Shown here: in pieces, positions 6,701-14,000 of the stretch | Position numbering within the stretch: the stretch's first letter is position 1 | How the letters are laid out: each line of letters opens with the position of its first letter | Assembly (NCBI RefSeq): GCF_032854445.1 | Contig: NW_027018374.1 | Location: 20,001-34,000, forward strand | Direction of reading: 5' to 3' | Length of the DNA: 14,000 nucleotides | Source: Liolophura sinensis | Lineage: Eukaryota; Mollusca; Polyplacophora; Chitonida; Chitonidae | Position numbers and translations under genes: made by a program | Notes under the pieces: model-generated | Databases searched by the model: none | The model's input: the letters and a program-made list of their open reading frames with translations, nothing else | What the model was told of the DNA's origin: nothing

Positions 6701-8884
6701 CACCTGAACAAAAACAGCAATAAGCATGACCATAACATGATGTCTTTGCTTGCGCATTTCAGCATTCCCGTCTCCGTTGACGAGAAGCGGTTCGCCGTGG
6801 TGTACGTGATGGAGCACAAGACTGGGACCACCAAACCGGCCACGTTTTGTCTGAACGAGGAGGAGACTGGCGTAAGTTGGCCACATCGTTCTATACTAAG
6901 CTGCAAATTCAACTTCGTATATCTCAGTTAGAGCACAAAGGCTGCCATGCCAAGGAGCAAATGTTACATTTGATTGCTGTTTTCGTGCCGCTATATGCTG
7001 ACGTCAATTGTTTTCCTTGTATTACAGTGGTTCGAGACGTACTTCCGACACTTCAGGCCGATCTACGCGCAACAGGACGGGGCAGCGACCGAGTACTTCT
7101 TCTTGTCGACGACGGGGAAACGGATACACAACGCTTCCAACGACCTTTCCCGGTTTCACCGGAAGTAAGTACAAGGCTTCATCCGTCGAAACAAATTGTC
7201 GTTTATATGGCTGGCCTGTTGTCGAAGTAAGCATAAAGGCATTCATCATTTCAGTATTGTCACGTCGTTATTTATTTGCGTTTCCCTCTCGTCGTAGGTA
7301 CCAGCTGAGGAGCGTTTGTGCCAGCCAGGCCAGGAGAGCGATGGAGACCTACACGAGAGGACGTTTCTCCGGCAGTCAGCTGCGGTTGGTCGAGGATTAC
7401 CTCGCCCATTCCAACGCTGTTGCCGAGAAATTCTACAGGATGAAGGAGCCGATCAACGTTTGTCAAGCCATAATGCTGATGGAAGGGTATGTAGTGTGTA
7501 TAACTGTTGTATTACTCCTCTGCATCCCGGAACTGTTTCAGACCAGTTTCATGTATATATTCTCTGTTCTGTTGTAGCGTGACGACCCAGAAGACCACCA
7601 CCACCTCACCCCCGGATGCCCCGCAAGATGAAGCGACCCCTTCGACATCTGGAGCCCCTCCTTCACCGGCTGAAGTCGCCAGCTCCGACGACGATGCCAC
7701 CTCCCGGACCATCTTGCCGGTGGACGAGCCCCAGCGGTAAGTACTTGAATTTTAATCTTTTTGTTTCACTTCTTTGGCTCGATTTAAAACGTTTTACATG
7801 CTTTTTTCACATGTGAGATCCTGGTGATTTAAACGCTGATATTGTTTCTTGTAGTGGTCTTCATGCCGCCAGTTATCACTCCTTCAACGCGGAGTTGTCG
7901 ATAGCTTTCGGCAAGCTGATCAGGCAGGCGCCCGTCACCACTGATGCCAAAGGACCCAGCCTCGCTGTGTGCAAGAATCTGTTCCCCCTGAAGCCGAAGT
8001 CCCTGGCGTCGAAGTGGGCCTACCGACAGGGACAGCTACGGATACAGTTTATTCTTGGTGAGAAAAAGAAATCTTCTATCATCGCGCATTTTCATATTTC
8101 ATACATGTATTTCTTTCTGCATAACTTGGCTCAATCAATCATTTGCACCTACATCTCTTTATCTTCAATAGACATGTACACGAGAAGACGGCCTCATCGA
8201 CGGGAGATAGCGTCCGAGTTGGAGAAGCGTGGATGGCCGGCCAGCCTGATCACGAAGGTGATGGGCAGGTGGAGAGAGACGCCTGGCCGCCAGGCGCTTC
8301 GCTCCACTCATGATCAGCACGTTCGTGATCAGACGTGGCCAGGCCTGACGGAGGGGCATCACCAGAAGAGGGGGGCGATAGTGTTGACCACGAAGGAATT
8401 TGCCCAGGGAGAGGTAGTCGTTGACTACCACGGAGAGGTAGAAAAAATAATTTTTTAAGCTCGTTTTGGAAGTTTCTACATCGTGCTCCTACATTTGATT
8501 TTCTCGTGATTACATTGGGGTAAAAGAATAATCGCCTTTATTTTGTTGTAGGTCCTCAAGTTCAAGGAAGGAGTGGACAGGCAGACCGCGAATGAGGAGA
8601 ACGCGTACATTTTCTTCGTGCGCCACAAGGACTTCGCCATAGATGCGACATCCCCGACCTGCCCTTGCCATCCCGGCAAAGTTCTGTTTGGCCGCCTCGT
8701 GTCCCACAGCAGGATGGGAAAGCGCGCCAACCTGAGGCCAGAGGCCACCCTCATAGAAGGCGCCCCCATGGTCCTTTTTAGGGCCATTAGGGACATCCAT
8801 GCAGGGGAGGAACTCTTCTTCGACTATGGGGTGCGCCAAAACCAGTTTGGCGAAGGAGCAGAACTGTCGTGGCTGCAGGAGTAG
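3738..8884 (+). CDS. Zinc finger / Crypton-like tyrosine recombinase / KMT5A-like SET fusion protein, 860 aa, 15 exons
   Basis: Predicted exons: 3738-3744, 3971-4241, 4407-4460, 4573-4743, 4914-5157, 5926-6005, 6125-6326, 6481-6638, 6763-6871, 7028-7164, 7298-7486, 7578-7736, 7855-8057, 8172-8437 and 8552-8884. All 14 introns are GT-AG, and the 2583 nt join without a stop or frameshift. Exon 1 supplies only Met-Ala and one base, from ATGGCCG before GTAAGC; this start is the least certain part. Domains: C2HC finger (residues 6-28), acidic Ser/Pro linker (about 93-165), SAM-like core-binding region (about 200-340), recombinase catalytic core (344-530), Thr/Ser/Pro/Asp linker (541-593), a region of unknown function (594-720) and SET (728-843). 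Exons are clearly GC-richer than introns. Introns are 91-226 bp except intron 5 (768 bp). From family knowledge, such a protein would be nuclear, DNA-binding and possibly a lysine methyltransferase. I infer a host gene derived from a captured recombinase; an intron-bearing mobile element with a SET passenger is the alternative. Confidence 0.87.
3971..4060 (+). other. Domain: N-terminal C2HC zinc finger
   Basis: Residues C10, C13, H23 and C28 are spaced C-x2-C-x9-H-x4-C (codons at 3991, 4000, 4030 and 4045), in the context YVCPVCQHVTCWLATHLKKK. Basic residues follow directly (KKKCMKNKPREE). A short CPVC finger with HL in the helix often leads recombinase-derived proteins and would be expected to bind DNA or protein. 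Extra Cys residues at 6 and 18 could alter metal binding. Confidence 0.7.
5130..5616 (+). repeat. 340-bp tandem duplication copying the exon 5 end and its splice donor into intron 5
   Basis: From 5131 the sequence AACCTTTCGGCCTTGCTCCC and the following donor, AT-rich spacer and first minisatellite unit reappear at 5471, 340 bp downstream, almost unchanged for about 145 bp. The copy carries the last 27 nt of exon 5 and a second AAA/GTAAGT donor at 5498. Using the second donor would keep intron sequence with an in-frame TAG eight bases after the first GT (5170-5172), so only the first donor gives the full protein. The duplicate is therefore probably a decoy. Confidence 0.9.
5195..5850 (+). repeat. 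Intronic minisatellite, 73-bp period, about nine or ten units
   Basis: CCCCACATT recurs at about 5195, 5267, 5340, 5413, 5535, 5608, 5681, 5754 and 5827, mostly 73 bp apart, broken once by the exon-end duplication. Each unit contains TTTCTGCCGAAAACGGGGAA and GCTCACCAATCTGTGACA. GATTGGcgctcaCCAATC can form a short stem in each unit. This array accounts for the large size of intron 5. Variants CAATT/CAGTT and GAAAGC/GAAAAC show higher-order copying of unit groups. Confidence 0.9.
6481..7486 (+). other. Domain: tyrosine recombinase catalytic core (exons 8-11)
   Basis: Box I is YQRKGVVEGLKVKEW with Arg381 (codon 6592). The beta-hairpin lysine is Lys415 (6818) in EHKTGTTKPA. Box II is SQARRAMETY with Arg490 (7332), where the usual His of H-x-x-R is Ser487 (7323). 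His515 (7407) and Tyr524 (7434) lie nine residues apart in AHSNAVAEKFYRM, the spacing normal for the family. The HKT...KPA pattern and the AHS...AEKFY ending are typical of Crypton-type recombinases and their domesticated relatives. Five of six catalytic positions are kept, so strand cleavage is conceivable; Ser for His is tolerated in some relatives but is also common in non-catalytic derivatives. Confidence 0.75.
8369..8830 (+). other. Domain: SET domain, KMT5A/SET8-like (exons 14-15)
   Basis: Motifs in order: RG at 728-729, QGEVVVDYHGE at 740-750, IDAT at 780-783, GRLVSHS at 797-803 and AGEELFFDYG at 834-843. YHGE, DAT and GEELxxDYG are the KMT5A hallmarks. Two positions differ from human KMT5A: the Asn of NHS is Ser801, and the F/Y-switch position (Tyr334 in human SET8) is Phe840. 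The catalytic Tyr equivalent is Tyr842. There is no cysteine-rich pre-SET or post-SET zinc cluster, as expected for KMT5A, although an insertion with CPCHPG (787-792) is unusual. From family knowledge this transfers methyl groups from S-adenosylmethionine to lysine; the substrate here is unknown. Confidence 0.88.
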
Positions 8885-8970
8885 GTATAGGGGAGTTGCC
8901 ATGGCTGAAGGTGTAGGTATAGGTATAGGTATAAGTGAACAGCCATGGCTGCAGGAGTAGGTATAAATTA
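8870..8970 (+). repeat. 3'-end mini-repeats copying the last codons and stop
   Basis: TGGCTGCAGGAGTAGGTATA, which holds the last four codons and the stop, begins at 8870. It recurs as TGGCTGAAGGTGTAGGTATA at 8902 and as an exact copy at 8946, with GGTATA hexamers between (8918-8935). The repeats lie just past the stop, so the protein end is unaffected. TATAAA at 8962 is the nearest weak polyadenylation-like signal; no AATAAA is seen close to the stop. Confidence 0.85.
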
Positions 8971-9812
8971 TCCTGCACTATTACCTCATTATTTATATAT
9001 TAATGTTTTATACATGACATGTTTTCATCTTTATTGTTACGTCATTGTTTATATCTTAATTTTTAATGTATGATGTGTACGTATGTGTATATGTTTATGA
9101 CTCTACATCCTTTCTTTCACAGCAATCTATATATATTTGTGTTTCATATATGACATGATTTCATCCTTTCTATGACAGCATTCTTTATATCTTAATGTTA
9201 TATGTATCATATGTATGTATATGTATATGACTCTACATCCTTTCTTTTACAGCATTCTATGCATATTTGTGTTTCATATATGACATGTTTTCATCCTTAT
9301 CATTACATCGTTCTTTATATCTTAATGTTTCATGTATGATCTGTATGTATATGTACATGTATATGACTCTACATCCTTTCTATTACAGCATTCTATATAT
9401 ATATATATATATTTGTGTTTTATGCATGACATGTTTTCATCTTTATTGTTAAATCATTGTTTATATCTTAATTTGTAATGTATGATATGTATGTATATGT
9501 ACATGTATATGACTCTACATCCTTTCTATTACAGCATTCTATATATATATTTGTGTTTTATGCATGACATGTTTTCATCTTTATTGTTACATCATTGTTT
9601 ATATCTTAATTTGTAATGTATGATATGTATGTATATGTACATGTATATGACTCTACATCCTTTCTATTACAGCATTCTATATATATATATTTGTGTTTTA
9701 TGCATGACATGTTTTCATCTTTATTGTTACATCATTGTTTATATCTTAATTTGTAATGTATGATATGTATGTATATGTACATGTATATGACTCTACATCC
9801 TTTCTATTACAG

Positions 9813-9854
<42 letters not shown>

Positions 9855-10503
9855 GTTTTATGCATGACATGTTTTCATCTTTATTGTTACATCATTGTTT
9901 ATATCTTAATTTTTAATGTATGATATGTATATGTATATGACTCTACATCCTTTCTATTACAGCATTCTATATATATATTTGTGTTTTATGCATGACATGT
10001 TTTCATCTTTATTGTTAAATCATTGTTTATATCTTAATTTGTAATGTGTGATATGTATGTATATGTATATGACTCTACATCCTTTCTTTTACAGCATTCT
10101 ATGTATATTTGTGTTTCATATATGACATGTTTTCATCCTTATTATTACATCGTTCTTTCTATCTTAATGTTTCGTGTATGATATGTATGTATATGTACAT
10201 GTATATGACTCTACATCCTTTCTATTACAGCATTCTATATATATATTTGTGTTTTATGCATGACATGTTTTCATCTTTATTGTTAAATCATTGTTTATAT
10301 CTTAATTCGTAATGTATGATATGTATGTATATGTATATGACTCTACATCCTTTCTATTACAGCATTCTATATATATATTTGTGTTTTATACATGACATGT
10401 TTTCATCTTTATTGTTACATCATTGTTTATATCTTAAATTTTAATGTATGATATGTATGTATATGTATATGTTTATGACTCTACATCCTTTCTTTTACAG
10501 CAA

Positions 10504-10540
<37 letters not shown>

Positions 10541-11526
10541 GTTTTATGCATGACATGTTTTCATCTTTATTGTTAAATCATTGTTTATATCTTAATTTGT
10601 AATGTATGATATGTATGTATATGTATATGTATATGACTCTACATCCTTTCTTTTACAGCATTCTATATCTATTTGTGTTTCATATATGACATGATTTCAT
10701 CCTTATTATTAAATCATTCTTTATATCTGAATGTTTCATGTATGATATGTATGTATATGTACATGTATATGACTCTACATCGTTTCTATTACAGCATTGT
10801 TTATATCTTAATGCTTCATGTATGATATGTATGTATATGTATATGTATATGACTCTACATCCTTTCTTTTACAGCATTATTTATATATTATTCTTTTATA
10901 TATGACATGTTTCCATTCCCTATTATTAAATCATTGATTATATATTAATGTTTCATATATGATATGTTTACATACTTTCTTTTACAGCATTATTTATATA
11001 TTAATGTTTTATATATGACATGTTTTCATCCTTATTTTTTACATCATTATTTATATCTTAATGTTTCATGTATGATATGTATGTATATGTATATGCATAT
11101 GACTCTACATCCTTTCTATTGCAGCATTCTTTATATCTTAGTGTTTTATGTATGATATGTATGTATATGTATGTTTCATGTATGATATGTATTTGAACGG
11201 TCCTTACTTTAATGTCTAAGAAACGAAACTTTTTTAGTTTACATTCTAACTATGGCATCATTTTTTATATATTAATGTTTCATATATGATAGTTTACATG
11301 CTTTCTTTTACAGGAATTTTTATATATTAATGTTTTATTATGACATGTTTTCACCTTTATTATTAAATCAATATTTATAACTTACTGTTTCATGTATGAT
11401 ATGTATGTATATGTATATGACTCTACATCCTTTCTTTTACAGCATTGTATGTATATATATATATTTATGTTTTATGTATGACATGTTTTCATCCTTATTA
11501 TTACATTATTGATTATATCTTAATGG

Positions 11527-11619
11527 TTTCCACCCACCCTAATGCTGGCCGCCGTGGTATAAGTGAAATATTCTTGAGTACGGCGTGCAACACCAATCAA
11601 GTAAAATAAAGAAATAAAT
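11527..11619 (+). mobile_element. SINE-like 3' tail fragment, copy 1
   Basis: A fragment of about 93 bp: TTTCCACCCACCCTAATGC, GGCCGCCGTGGTATAAGTG, AAATATTCTTGAGTACGGCG, CAACACCAATCAAG, then an A-rich tail with AAATAAAG repeats. It is sharply GC-richer than the satellite around it. The core and the tandem AAATAA tail resemble, from memory, the 3' end shared by many molluscan short interspersed elements. No 5' tRNA-like head with A and B boxes is present, so it is 5'-truncated. Confidence 0.6.
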
Positions 11620-11930
11620 CATTAAATCTATGTTATTGTTTCATCTATGATATGTATGTATGTATGTGTATATGATATGTTAACATCCTTTCTTTTTACA
11701 GAATTCTATATATATATATATATATATATTATTGTTTCATATATGACATGTTTTCATCCTTAATTGTTACATCATTATTTATATCTTGCTGTTTCATGTA
11801 TGATATGTATGTATATGACTATGTATATGACTCTACATCCTTTCTTTTACAGCATTGTATATATATATTTATGTTTTACGTATGACATGTATTCATCCTT
11901 ATTATTACATCATTGATTATATCTTAATGG

Positions 11931-12030
11931 TTTCCACCCACCATAATGCTGGCCGCCGTGGTATAAGTGAAATATTCTTGAGTACGGCGTGCAACACCAA
12001 TCAAGTAAAATAAAGAAATAAATCAATAAA
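11931..12030 (+). mobile_element. SINE-like 3' tail fragment, copy 2
   Basis: Nearly identical to the fragment at 11527-11619 and joined to the same satellite sequence on its left (GATTATATCTTAATGG). It starts at the same truncated base. The shared junction means this copy arose by tandem duplication of satellite plus insert, not by a separate insertion. Its right side runs into TATATCTTAAAGTTTCATG, like copy 3. Confidence 0.6.
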
Positions 12031-12190
12031 TATATCTTAAAGTTTCATGTATGATATGTATGTATATGTATGTATATGTATATGATATGTTAACATCCTT
12101 TCTTTTACAGCATTCTATATATATATATTAACGTTTCATATATGACATGTTTTCATCCTTATTATTACATCATTGATTATATCTTAATGG

Positions 12191-12290
12191 TTTCCACCCC
12201 TCCTAATGCTGGCCGCCGTGGTATAAGTGAAATATTCTTGAGTACGGCGTGCAACACCAATCAAGTAAAATAAAGAAATAAATGAATAAA
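12191..12290 (+). mobile_element. SINE-like 3' tail fragment, copy 3
   Basis: Same left junction and same truncated start as the two previous copies, 260 bp after copy 2 (copy 2 lies 404 bp after copy 1). Differences are a few bases (CCCCTCCTAATG against CCCACCATAATG, and AAATGAATAAA against AAATCAATAAA). The right flank is the same as in copy 2, so copies 2 and 3 are the more recent duplicates. Confidence 0.6.
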
Positions 12291-12418
12291 TATATCTTAA
12301 AGTTTCATGTATGATATGTATGTATATGTATATGATATGTTAACATCCTTTCTTTTACAGCATTCTGTATATATATTAACGTTTCATATATGACATGTTT
12401 TCATCCTTATTATTACAG

Positions 12419-12800
12419 GCGTGTCACGTCAAATAAACTGCCGTGGCCGGCTTTGTTACTCCCGCGCTGTCGCGATACTGTGTGTCGGAAGCGAAAGCGA
12501 GGAAGTGCCATGGTCGGCTGCTGTAGGTACTCTGCGACAAGCTCCCTCCCGGGATGCTGTCACCGAACAAGGCGGGCACATGTCAACAAGCGAGGAAGTG
12601 CCGTGGTCGGCTGCCGTAGATACTCTGCGACAAGCTCCCTGCCGGAATGCTGTATCCGAACAAGGCGAAAACATGTCAACAAGAAAGAAAGTGCCGTGGT
12701 CGGCTGCCGTAGGTACTCTGCGACAAGCTCCCTGCCGGAATGCTGTAACCGAGCAAGGCGGGCACATGCAAACGATATGTCAACGGTGTTGCGCCAATGT
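12419..12800 (+). repeat. GC-rich island of 93-bp tandem repeats (hypothetical open frames)
   Basis: Three units begin at 12505, 12598 and 12691 (GTGCC(A/G)TGGTCGGCTGC), 93 bp or 31 codons apart. A shorter diverged unit precedes them at about 12438. Because the period is a multiple of three, two plus frames (12390-12812 and 12421-12876) and one minus frame stay open. In the 12421 frame the units read VPWSAAVGTLRQAPCRNAVT followed by EQGGHM. The earliest diverged unit is in a different frame from the other three, and differences among units do not clearly favour silent changes. I therefore treat this as a repeat with possible but unproven coding. TTATTATTACAG just before 12419 looks like a splice acceptor, but similar strings occur in every satellite unit. 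Confidence 0.7.
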
Positions 12801-13092
12801 TGTAAGAAATGACACATATTTAGTTTGCATACTTACTATTTACATCATTATTTATATATTAATGTTTTATGTATGATATGCTTACACCCTTACTATGACA
12901 TCAATACTTATGTATGATATGTTCATGTCCTTACTATTGCAGCGTTACTTATATATGAATGTTTTATGTGTGATATGTATGTCAACGATGTTAAGCCAAT
13001 GCTGTAAGAAATGAAAGATATTTAGTTTATATCCTTACTATTACATCATTATTTATACATTAATGTTTTATGTATGATATGTATGTCTTACG
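12776..13092 (+). repeat. Duplicated block, period about 203 bp
   Basis: GCCAATG(T/C)TGTAAGAAATGA followed by ATATTTAGTTT, a TTACTATT tract, TACATCATTATTTATA and TTAATGTTTTATGTATGATA occurs from about 12790 and again from about 12992. The spacer between the copies holds further satellite-derived sequence. A third relative starts near 13830 (ATGTCAACGGTGTTACCCCA). Nothing else is seen here. Confidence 0.75.
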
Positions 13093-13098
13093 CCAATG

Positions 13099-13200
13099 TT
13101 TGTTTTTTTTTTTTTGTTTTTTTTTGGTGTTTTTTTTTTTTGTTTTTTTTTAATCAACTGCGTTATTTGTCCTCAAGTTTCTTGTCAACTCTGTAAACCT
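13099..13200 (+). repeat. T-rich block with a conserved tail, copy 1
   Basis: A run of T with scattered G (13099-13151) is followed by CTGCGTTATTTGTCCTCAAG and TTTCTTGTCAACTCTGTAAA. The same arrangement recurs at 13862-13970, where the T-rich part is expanded into TTTTTCTGCGTTTTGTG repeats and the tail reads TTTTGTCTTCAACTTTCTTC then TCAACTCTGGAAA. The two copies bracket the 57-bp minisatellite. Confidence 0.75.
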
Positions 13201-13204
13201 AGAT

Positions 13205-13830
13205 TTCATGTATGATACGTTTACATGCTTTTACATCCATATTTATATAGCACTGTTTTATGTATGGTATGTTTATGTCCTTACTATTGCATCCATATTT
13301 ATAGAGCAATGTTTTATGTATGGTATGTTTATGTCCTTACTATTGCATCCATATTTACAGAGCAATGTTTTTATGCATGTTATGTTTATGTCCTTACTAT
13401 TGCATCATTATTTACAGAGCAATGTTTTTATGCGTGTTATGTTTATGTCCTTACTATTGCATCATTATTTACAGAGCAATGTTTTATGCGTGTTATGTTT
13501 ATGTCCTTACTATTGCATCATTATTTACAGAGCAATGTTTTTATGCATGTTATGTTTATGTCCTTACTATTGCATCATTATTTACAGAGCAATGTTTTAT
13601 GCATGATATGTTTATGTCCTTACTATTGCATCATTATTTACAGAGCAATGTTTTATGCGTGATATGTTTATGTCCTTACTATTGCATCATTATTTACAGA
13701 GCAATGTTTTATGCGTGTTACGTTTATGTCCTTACTACTGCATCATTATTTACAGAGCAATGTTTTTATGCGTGTTATGTTTATGTCCTTACTATTGCAT
13801 CATTATTTACAGAGCAATGTTTTATGTTTG
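13205..13830 (+). repeat. Minisatellite, 57/58-bp period, about 11 units
   Basis: GTTTATGTCCTTACTATTGC is repeated ten times (once as ACTACTGC) between about 13270 and 13800, preceded by one diverged unit near 13213. A unit continues ATCATTATTTACAGAGCAAT and GTTTTATGCGTGTTAT. Units differ by one base in the T run after GCAATG, so periods alternate between 57 and 58 bp. The motif ATTTACAGAGC in each unit again resembles a splice acceptor. Confidence 0.93.
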
Positions 13831-14000
13831 ATATGTATGTCAACGGTGTTACCCCAATGTTATTTTTTTTCAGCGTGTTTTGTGTTTTTTCTGCGTTTTG
13901 TGTGTTTTTCTGCGTTTTGTGTTTTTTTCTGTGTTTTGTCTTCAACTTTCTTCTCAACTCTGGAAAGCCGTAACCTGCGGACGGTCGTAACATGTCGGGG
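13831..14000 (+). repeat. T-rich block copy 2 and unique right edge
   Basis: Starts with GATATGTATGTCAACGGTGT, shared with the block at about 12776, then a T run and three to four TTTCTGCGTTTTGTGT units, then the conserved tail TCAACTCTGGAAA also present at 13183-13196. The last 30 bases (AACCTGCGGACGGTCGTAAC and on) match nothing else in the window and are GC-richer; they may begin a different unit or gene beyond the edge. Confidence 0.65.

Larger units (their letters stand above)
8971..12416 (+). repeat. AT-rich satellite, about 135-bp units, more than 20 copies
   Basis: CTCTACATCC recurs at 9101, 9231, 9367, 9513, 9651, 9791, 9941, 10073, 10209, 10341, 10489, 10637, 10853, 11103, 11421 and 11831, with a one-base variant at 10773, mostly 130-150 bp apart. 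A unit contains TATGACATGTTTTCATC, TTATATCTTAAT, GATATGTATGTATATG, CTCTACATCC, TTTCT(T/A)TTACAGCATTCTA and a TA run of variable length (longest about 9818-9850 and 10507-10535). Length variation is mostly in the TA run. After about 10850 the units become more diverged and include 40-bp partial duplications. A short non-repeat interruption lies at about 11185-11260. No gene is seen in this stretch. Confidence 0.93.

Noticed and set aside
7008-7577. A continuous 189-codon plus-strand frame across introns 9-11
   Set aside because: Its frame does not match the recombinase boxes in exon 10. The spliced reading restores box II and the Tyr box exactly, so this frame is only partly real (exon 11 portion).
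8971-12416. Real 3' exons of the fusion gene spliced from the satellite
   Set aside because: The SET domain already ends with a proper stop at 8882-8884, and the satellite acceptors are identical repeat parts with no coding sequence after them.
13205-13830. CRISPR-like regular repeats
   Set aside because: There are no unique spacers, since the units are contiguous and identical throughout, and the context is eukaryotic. It is a minisatellite.
13320-13973. A 217-codon open frame through the minisatellite, with Cys/Tyr-rich repeats
   Set aside because: Periods of 57 and 58 bp alternate, so the repeat changes frame from unit to unit and three overlapping frames are equally open. This is what a stop-poor repeat gives by chance.

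Overview
This is eukaryotic, almost certainly invertebrate metazoan, DNA. One long spliced gene with consistent GT-AG introns sits between AT-rich tandem repeats. There are no prokaryotic operons, ribosome binding sites or RNA genes. Three copies of a repeat tail carrying the core ATTCTTGAGTACGGCGT resemble, from memory and unchecked, the 3' end of short interspersed elements common in bivalve and gastropod molluscs. A mollusc is therefore my best guess; amphioxus or another invertebrate is not excluded.

Layout. Positions 1-376 form a perfect palindrome (187-bp arms, 2-bp spacer) that runs off the left edge. Its right arm is the start of a head-to-tail array of about 1.07-kb units (190-2812, two full copies and one truncated). 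Each full unit holds an exon-like 90/93-bp open segment and small hairpin repeats. Positions 2813-3737 hold unassigned sequence, a TATA-like box and an old tandem duplication of about 177 bp. Positions 3738-8884 carry the only convincing gene. Intron 5 of that gene is swollen by a 73-bp minisatellite and by a duplicated copy of the exon 5 end with its splice donor. From 8885 to the right edge there are nested AT-rich tandem repeats: a satellite of about 135 bp, a co-amplified SINE-like fragment, a GC-rich triplet of 93-bp repeats, a 57/58-bp minisatellite and T-rich blocks.

The gene. I reconstructed 15 exons (2583 nt including the stop) that join in one open frame encoding 860 residues. The protein has an N-terminal C2HC zinc finger, an acidic Ser/Pro linker, a Crypton-like tyrosine recombinase region and a C-terminal SET domain most like KMT5A/SET8. 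The recombinase region has a SAM-like core-binding part and a catalytic part keeping Arg, Lys, Arg, His and Tyr. The combination of a DNA-strand-exchange fold with a histone-lysine-methyltransferase fold in one protein is the main point of interest. The reading frame is intact across 14 introns, so it is probably a host gene or a captured (domesticated) recombinase rather than a decayed transposon. Its activity and targets cannot be read from the sequence.
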